DNA from: Firmicutes bacterium UBA3910 | GTDB lineage: Bacteria; Bacillota; Limnochordia; Darwinibacteriales; Darwinibacteriaceae | Direction: 5' to 3' | NCBI GenBank assembly: GCA_002391465.1 | Contig: DGFC01000139.1 | Location: 1 to 21,691, forward strand | Length of the DNA stretch: 21,691 bases | Shown: positions 17,270 through 21,691 of the stretch, in pieces | Position numbering within the stretch: the first letter of the stretch is position 1 | How the letters are laid out: every line of letters begins with the position of its first letter | Made by a program: the position numbers and the translations under genes | Notes under the pieces: generated by a model | What the model was told of the DNA's origin: nothing | Database searches by the model: none | The model's input: the letters and a program-made list of their open reading frames with translations, nothing else

Positions 17270-17968
17270 TTAGGAAAAGCTTACCAAAAGGGACTGGACA
17301 ACCAGATGCCACCCGTCTACCAAGATAAAAAGCAGGATTTTAAAGGGAAGGGAGATCATAACGGGCGGCAGCATCATCATACCCATCCCCATCAAAGTAC
17401 TGGCCACAACCATATCAATCACTAGGAAAGGGATGAAAATGACAAAACCCAGCTGAAAGGCGGTTTTCAGCTCAGATATTACAAAGGCCGGGATCAGAGT
17501 TAAAATTGGCACATCGGCGGGAGTTGCGGGCTGTTCATCACCGCGCATCATCACAAACAGCTCCAGATCCTTTTCCCGGGTATGCTGCAGCATGAACTCG
17601 CGGATTGGCTCGCTTCCAATAGTCCACATCTCCTCCATCTCAATTTCACCGGCCAAGAAGGGTACTATCGCTTCACTGTAAACGGCACCAAAGGCGGGAC
17701 CCATGATAAATGCCGTCAAAAACAAAGCGAGCCCAATCAATACCTGGTTGGGCGGGACCTGGTTTGTGCCTAAAGCATTGCGAATAAAGGATAGGACGAT
17801 TACCGTCCTGGTAAAAGAGGTCATTAGAATAATGATTGCCGGCGCCAGGCTTAAGACGGTTAATAGCAGGAGAATTTGTAGAGTGACCGCCACATCTCCC
17901 GGGCTTTCTGCCAGTCTGAGGCCGATATCAACAGCGGGAAATGGAACGGTGGCTTGCAGGAAGGTCAT
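17270..17968 (-). CDS. fliP: Flagellar biosynthesis protein FliP
   Basis: FliP forms the pentameric core of the type III export gate. In the 232 aa, the family block SLAPAIIILMTSFTRTVIVL is at about 41-60, followed by RNALGTNQVPPNQVLIGLAL, then FVISELKTAFQLGFVIFIPF and LMGMGMMMLPPVMISLPFKI. The N-terminal 25 residues (MTFLQATVPFPAVDIGLRLA) lack the basic start and hydrophobic core of the cleavable signal peptide found in many FliP proteins. No upstream start restores one, because the gene overlaps fliO by 4 nt (ATGA). Assembly normally needs FliO, encoded just before it; SwrB-type proteins act on this step in Bacillus. Confidence 0.97.
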   Translation of the reverse strand: MTFLQATVPFPAVDIGLRLAESPGDVAVTLQILLLLTVLSLAPAIIILMTSFTRTVIVLSFIRNALGTNQVPPNQVLIGLALFLTAFIMGPAFGAVYSEAIVPFLAGEIEMEEMWTIGSEPIREFMLQHTREKDLELFVMMRGDEQPATPADVPILTLIPAFVISELKTAFQLGFVIFIPFLVIDMVVASTLMGMGMMMLPPVMISLPFKILLFILVDGWHLVVQSLLVSFS

Positions 17969-18255
17969 TCGGCCTTACCCCCTTCGGCGATCTCGGATGA
18001 TGGAACTTGCCTCTCGTCTAAAACGGTAATGGACTGATTTGTTACGCCCAAAAGAAGCCGACGTTCTTCCCATTCGACCACGTACAGCGATTTTCCTGCA
18101 CCTAAAGAAAGGGCCTCCTGAATATGCAGACTCTGGCTGGGGGCATGGCGCCTGCCATACCAGCGAGTTGCGTAATAGGCGGCCGGAACAATGATTGCCA
18201 GGGCTATGATAACCCTAACTAGGCCCAAAAAGAGCGCACTATCCAACAGACTCAC
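17965..18255 (-). CDS. fliO: FliO-like flagellar export-gate assembly protein
   Basis: A 96-aa protein with one N-terminal membrane helix (about 8-27) followed by a basic YGRRHA stretch and a small beta-rich domain: ALSLGAGKSLYVVEWEERRL, then LLGVTNQSITVLDE. This L(S)LGxxKSLxVVExxxRxLLLGVT pattern is characteristic of FliO/FliZ, the scaffold for FliP pentamer assembly. The start is GTG at 18255, overlapping the fliY stop as GTGA, and the end overlaps fliP. It has little tail beyond the core domain, as in many short FliO proteins of Firmicutes. Confidence 0.88.
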   Translation of the reverse strand: MSLLDSALFLGLVRVIIALAIIVPAAYYATRWYGRRHAPSQSLHIQEALSLGAGKSLYVVEWEERRLLLGVTNQSITVLDERQVPSSEIAEGGKAE

Positions 18256-19175
18256 CTTCCATCTATCGCGACTCCCTTGGATGGAGCTATAATCTCCAGC
18301 ACACGTACGCCAAAGTGATCATCCAAGACCACCACTTCACCTTTGGCCGCCAGCCTGTTGTTAACGTAAACATCAACAGCTTCTCCAGCCTGGCGATCAA
18401 GGGAAATCACGGTCTGCAGCTCCATGTCAAGCAGCTGATCCAGGGTAAGGCTTGTCCTGCCCAGTTCAACGGTGACGGTTAGGGTGATGTCATCGAGTAG
18501 ATCCATACCGTAAGCTCCACCGCCGCCACCTACCGAATCGAGGGGTAAGAAAACCACTTCGGTTACAGGGGATTTCTGACCCTTAAGGAGCCTTCCACCC
18601 ACGCTCGCCTCTGTTCCCAGCCCGGTCTCAAACCGTTTTACCAGTTCCTGCGAGTGACCGTTTTTCAAGAAAAGGCCAAACTCAATGCTCTCACTGCCGC
18701 TGAACATCAGCAGGTGCCTAGCAAGAATGCTCCCCTTTTCCGCGGGCAGACTGGCGAGGAACTCTGCGTTGACTAATTGAGGCCGGTATAATTGGTATGG
18801 CAGAGAGGTTAACGTTCCCAATTCCTTTGTCCAAGCCGTACCCAGAAGGGCAACAGCATCGGCCGGAGTCTTATTAAGATGGGCAGCCAAAACCCGCCCA
18901 TCCAAGCTGGAAACAAACATGAACAGTTCTATAGAACCCAAATCAGCAGCTAGAGCGTAGCTGTCATCTGTAATACTCTGACTTAGACTGTCGGAAAGAC
19001 GCTCAATGTAAGGCCCATCCACGGCTAAGGCCAAGCCATGGGCTGTGCCCAACCAAGCGGACACGTTTTCTGCCACCCGAGTCAAGAGCTGGACAAGGGC
19101 ACGCGGCAGCGAATCAGAACGGTCTGACTGTAGAAGCGCATCAATTTCATCTTGTGATAGGATAGAGCCTTTCAT
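18252..19175 (-). CDS. fliY: Flagellar motor switch protein, FliY/FliN type with degenerate CheC-like middle domain
   Basis: A C-ring component that contacts FliG/FliM and controls rotation direction. Three parts are seen in 307 aa: an N-terminal peptide SQDEIDALLQ (residues 7-16), the CheY-P-binding motif shared by FliM and FliY; a middle region (about 22-215) with the size of the CheC-like domain; and a C-terminal FliN/SpoA domain (about 228-305) with GRTSLTLDQLLDME and NNRLAAKGEVVVLDDHFGVR. A Gly-rich linker (SVGGGGGAYG) joins the last two. In the middle region I cannot find the two EIGN-type (E-x-x-N) phosphatase motifs of B. subtilis FliY. It lies 47 nt after the GH27 gene, and fliM is not between fliL and this gene. 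Confidence 0.85.
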   Translation of the reverse strand: MKGSILSQDEIDALLQSDRSDSLPRALVQLLTRVAENVSAWLGTAHGLALAVDGPYIERLSDSLSQSITDDSYALAADLGSIELFMFVSSLDGRVLAAHLNKTPADAVALLGTAWTKELGTLTSLPYQLYRPQLVNAEFLASLPAEKGSILARHLLMFSGSESIEFGLFLKNGHSQELVKRFETGLGTEASVGGRLLKGQKSPVTEVVFLPLDSVGGGGGAYGMDLLDDITLTVTVELGRTSLTLDQLLDMELQTVISLDRQAGEAVDVYVNNRLAAKGEVVVLDDHFGVRVLEIIAPSKGVAIDGR

Positions 19176-19222
19176 GCTATTCCCTCTCCCCCTTTTCCTC
19201 GCCTAGACTGCACTTTCCTCTT

Positions 19223-20515
19223 CTACCTGCATTGGATCTTCAACAGCTGACAGGCATGGGGACGCAGCTCACTTTCGATAACCTCCTGCACATCTGCAAG
19301 GGTATGTCCCACCCACAAATCGGTGATGGATTCGATCTGATCGTTGCTGAGATCGAGCTCAGCTAAGCGGACGCTAACTGTCTGCTTGTCATCGGCGATA
19401 TTGAATAGCGCAACATAAATCTCATTATCCGGACCATAGGACTGCCAAACCACCCGGTCCTGTTCCCGGTAAACCTGTCTGGCCCCGCAACCCTCACGGT
19501 GCATTTTCAATACTTCCTCGTTTGTGAGGAGCGACAGGGTAAACTCATCGTTATCACGCAGCTCACCGCCGAACATGAGGGGTGAACGGAAAATAGTCCA
19601 CAGGGTCATGAGCGTGATCTGCTCATCCTGGCTGAATCTGGTATACCGATCCCCTGCTCCCCCGTCAACTGACCGGATACCGATTCGGCCTAAAGGCAGC
19701 ATATCAGCGTCGGGCCAATGTCCAGGTCCAACATTTTTGCTCCAGCGATAACAGCGGTCGAACATATGGTAAAGGTGCTCCCATTTATCCCAAAAGTCAT
19801 CTGTCATCCGCCACATGTTGGCGTTTTCTTCTAGAATAGCTACATCATTTAGGTCAGCAGGCCCAGGTGAGAGACTCAATACCATTGGCCTCCCGCAACG
19901 GTCTATTGCCTTCCGCATCATTTTAATCTCTTCTGTATGGGCACCGTAGAGCCTACTTGCAGCTATATCATCCACCTTAACAAAATCTACGCCCCACTCA
20001 GCATACAACTCAAATATGGAATCATAGTATAACTGCGCTTCCGGCTTGTTTACGTCCAAGCCGTACATATCGGTATTCCAGGGGCAGATGGAGTTGATCG
20101 CGGCAATATCCCGCGCCCTCAGGTCTGTTCCCTTGATCTTAGTGTTTTGGTGCACAGCCTGTCTAGGTATGCCCCGCATAATATGTATGCCGAATTTCAG
20201 TCCCAAACTATGGACATAATCCGCAAATGGTTTAAACCCTCTACCGCCCGTTGCCGATGGAAACCGATTTTCTGCCGGAATGAGACGAGAATACTCATCC
20301 ATTGCTAAGGGAACAAATGGACGATATAAGGATGATACTGCCCCGGGCTCTGACCATTGGATATCAACCACAATGTATTCCCAACCGTACCGTTTCAAGT
20401 GCTTCGCCATGTACTCGGCGTTTCCCTTGACTTCTTCCTCACGTACGGTTGCTCCGTAACAATCCCAGCTGTTCCACCCCATGGGTGGCGTTGGTGCAAA
20501 ACTGTGATGCCTCAT
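19223..20515 (-). CDS. Glycoside hydrolase family 27 protein (alpha-galactosidase-like)
   Basis: An intact 430-aa (beta/alpha)8 hydrolase plus a C-terminal beta domain (about 345-430). The opening PPMGWNSWDCYG (10-21) is the clan GH-D hallmark. The nucleophile is in FVKVDD (Asp182). The acid/base is in WRMTDDFWDKW (Asp240, aligning with Asp231 of human alpha-galactosidase A). Further family motifs are NVGPGHWPDADML and FRSPLMFGGELR. There is no signal peptide, so it is probably cytoplasmic. GH27 includes alpha-galactosidases, alpha-N-acetylgalactosaminidases, beta-L-arabinopyranosidases and isomalto-dextranases, so the exact substrate is open. It lies 12 nt after fliL with its own GAGGAG ribosome-binding site five bases before the ATG, and 47 nt before fliY. 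A sugar hydrolase here, in the slot where fliM is expected, is unusual. Base composition by eye resembles its neighbours. Confidence 0.88.
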   Translation of the reverse strand: MRHHSFAPTPPMGWNSWDCYGATVREEEVKGNAEYMAKHLKRYGWEYIVVDIQWSEPGAVSSLYRPFVPLAMDEYSRLIPAENRFPSATGGRGFKPFADYVHSLGLKFGIHIMRGIPRQAVHQNTKIKGTDLRARDIAAINSICPWNTDMYGLDVNKPEAQLYYDSIFELYAEWGVDFVKVDDIAASRLYGAHTEEIKMMRKAIDRCGRPMVLSLSPGPADLNDVAILEENANMWRMTDDFWDKWEHLYHMFDRCYRWSKNVGPGHWPDADMLPLGRIGIRSVDGGAGDRYTRFSQDEQITLMTLWTIFRSPLMFGGELRDNDEFTLSLLTNEEVLKMHREGCGARQVYREQDRVVWQSYGPDNEIYVALFNIADDKQTVSVRLAELDLSNDQIESITDLWVGHTLADVQEVIESELRPHACQLLKIQCR

Positions 20516-20527
20516 TTAACTCCTCTT

Positions 20528-20995
20528 TCATTGAATAATCAAATCAACAAAATAGACGTTTGTGACCTCGCCCTTGCTCAGCAGCGTGTTCATGTTCTTC
20601 ATGATTTCCAGGCGCAGAAGCTCCATGCCGGCCGGTTCACTCAGCTGCTCGTATGTGCGGGTTCGGATAAGTGAAATGATAGTATCCCTTACCTGTGGCG
20701 TTCTTGTTTCCAGATCTGCTACAACCTTTTTATCGCTTGCCTCCAGTACTATTTCAGTTCTAATAAACCGCGGTTGGGTTCTATTTATAGACGTAAGATT
20801 GAGCAGGAACTCTCCCGCATCGAAAGTCGGCCCCATTTCGGTAACCTCTTTTTCGGCCCAAGAGCCAGCCCCTGTCTCTGTGCTGCTCCCACGGAACATT
20901 AGATATGTTACAAAAGAACTTCCAACAACTGCAACGATTAAAAAGGCGATACCTGCAATTAAAAACTTCGCATCAACTTCGACTTTCTTCGCCAT
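20528..20995 (-). CDS. fliL: Flagellar basal body-associated protein FliL
   Basis: FliL is a single-pass inner-membrane protein that forms a stomatin-like ring around the stator and supports torque. The 155-aa product has a basic start, one membrane helix (about 11-34) and an extracytoplasmic domain beginning at FDAGEFLLNLTSI, with RFIRTEIVLEASDKK, VRDTIISLIRTRTYEQL and the family ending NVYFVDLIIQ. Its start overlaps the end of motB by 23 nt, so the two are probably translationally coupled. The next gene, unusually, is the GH27 hydrolase and not fliM. Confidence 0.95.
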   Translation of the reverse strand: MAKKVEVDAKFLIAGIAFLIVAVVGSSFVTYLMFRGSSTETGAGSWAEKEVTEMGPTFDAGEFLLNLTSINRTQPRFIRTEIVLEASDKKVVADLETRTPQVRDTIISLIRTRTYEQLSEPAGMELLRLEIMKNMNTLLSKGEVTNVYFVDLIIQ

Positions 20996-21691
20996 CGGCC
21001 GTGACCTCCCCCCAATTGGGCTCGTAGTCCCACAGATCTATGTTCATTATTACAATATCCACACGCCTGTTCATCGCCCGGTCTTCTGCCGTGTCATTAG
21101 GGCGAATCGGGCGGTATTCCGCGTAACCCACTGCAGAAAGTTTCTGCGGATCGAATCCCTCTTCGTTTATCAGATAACGCACCACATTGGTCGCTCTATG
21201 AACACTCAACTCCCAGTTAGAGGGAAACCGGGCGGTGCGGATTGGCCAGTTATCGGTATGGCCTTCCACTCGCAGCGGATTGGGCAGATCACGCAGGAAA
21301 TCGGCAACAGCGCTCAGGATATCCAATGCTTCAGGCTTGAGTGTGGCTTCCCCTAGGTCAAAGAAGACCTGCTCCGCAAAACGAATAATCAAGCCTCGCT
21401 CCTGCTGCTCCAGATGGACTCCGTCTATACCCGTTGCCTTAATCAGTGACGTAAGCTGTTCATACAAGTTCAGCATCTGTTCGCGGGCCAACTCGGAAGG
21501 GTCAAAGGGCAAGATAACCGGATCGCCGTCTATGCGGCTCATATCCATAATACCGAAATATCCTTGGAATGCAGAAATAATTGCACTAAAACGGCCTTCA
21601 TCAATAGAAGAAAAGGCAAACAACAAAACAAAAAAGGTCAACAGCAAAGTCATCATATCGCCATATGTAAGCATCCACGATGCGCTGCCAC
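20973..21691 (-). CDS. motB: Flagellar motor stator protein MotB, 5' end missing
   Basis: MotB anchors the MotA/MotB ion channel to peptidoglycan. The frame is open to the contig edge, reading GSASWMLTYGDMMTLLLTFF, which matches the conserved start of the single membrane helix. The Asp in TYGD is the universal ion-binding residue. The OmpA-like domain is complete, with GHTDNWPIRTARFPSNWELS, then VHRATNVVRYL and RAMNRRVDIVI near the end. About 10-20 N-terminal residues are outside the window, so the ATG within TWMLTYGD-like sequence is not the true start. It overlaps fliL by 23 nt. motA is expected just upstream. Coupling ion (H+ or Na+) cannot be told from this. Confidence 0.95.
   Translation of the reverse strand, partial: GSASWMLTYGDMMTLLLTFFVLLFAFSSIDEGRFSAIISAFQGYFGIMDMSRIDGDPVILPFDPSELAREQMLNLYEQLTSLIKATGIDGVHLEQQERGLIIRFAEQVFFDLGEATLKPEALDILSAVADFLRDLPNPLRVEGHTDNWPIRTARFPSNWELSVHRATNVVRYLINEEGFDPQKLSAVGYAEYRPIRPNDTAEDRAMNRRVDIVIMNIDLWDYEPNWGEVTADGEESRS

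Noticed and set aside
20562..21356. 264-codon open frame on the plus strand opposite fliL and motB
   Set aside because: It is antisense to two clearly conserved flagellar genes, its product is rich in Ser/Arg/Val without any recognisable motif, and all real genes run the other way.

Overview
The window is a fragment of a bacterial chromosome from the Bacillota (Firmicutes), probably a flagellated Clostridia- or Limnochordia-like lineage known from metagenomes. I cannot place it more precisely. Two things support this: the gene order matches the Bacillus/Clostridium fla operon running through sigD and a swrB-like gene into rpsB-tsf-pyrH-frr-uppS-cdsA-dxr-rseP-ispG, and the ribosome-binding sites are strong AGGAGG types. 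Every gene is on the minus strand, so transcription runs from base 21691 towards base 1. The first 19 bases are not genomic: they are exactly the Tn5 mosaic end used in tagmentation libraries, left on the contig end inside the last codons of ispG.

Read in the direction of transcription, 21691-9396 is a flagellar operon. It holds motB (5' end missing), fliL, an unexpected GH27 glycoside hydrolase, a FliY/FliN-type switch protein, fliO, fliP, fliQ, fliR, flhB, flhA (the export gate), flhF and flhG (the GTPase/ATPase pair that sets flagellar position and number), a PilZ-domain flagellar brake, the sigma-28 gene and a small charged protein. A SwrB-like membrane protein follows at 9385-8993. Most junctions are GTGA or ATGA overlaps or gaps under 20 nt. 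The fliM gene usually found between fliL and fliY is absent and the GH27 gene sits there. The cheB/A/W/C/D block common in Bacillus between flhG and sigD is also absent; only the PilZ gene is there.

From 9009 to 7345 lies the translation block. An extended -10 promoter overlaps the 3' end of the swrB-like gene, then comes a roughly 100-nt leader with a nested hairpin, rpsB, a terminator-like hairpin, tsf, and a clear intrinsic terminator. From 7280 to 20 follow pyrH, frr, a 71-aa unknown protein with a PASTA-like sequence pattern, uppS, cdsA, an AI-2E family membrane protein, dxr, rseP and ispG. These cover UMP phosphorylation, ribosome recycling, MEP-pathway isoprenoid synthesis feeding undecaprenyl phosphate, CDP-diacylglycerol synthesis and site-2 proteolysis.

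No tRNA, rRNA, CRISPR array, insertion sequence or long repeat was seen, and no gene-free stretch exceeds about 120 bases. The most unusual features are the GH27 enzyme in the fliM slot, the loss of recognisable CheC phosphatase motifs in the FliY-like protein, the conserved-looking small proteins, and the RNA structures around rpsB-tsf.
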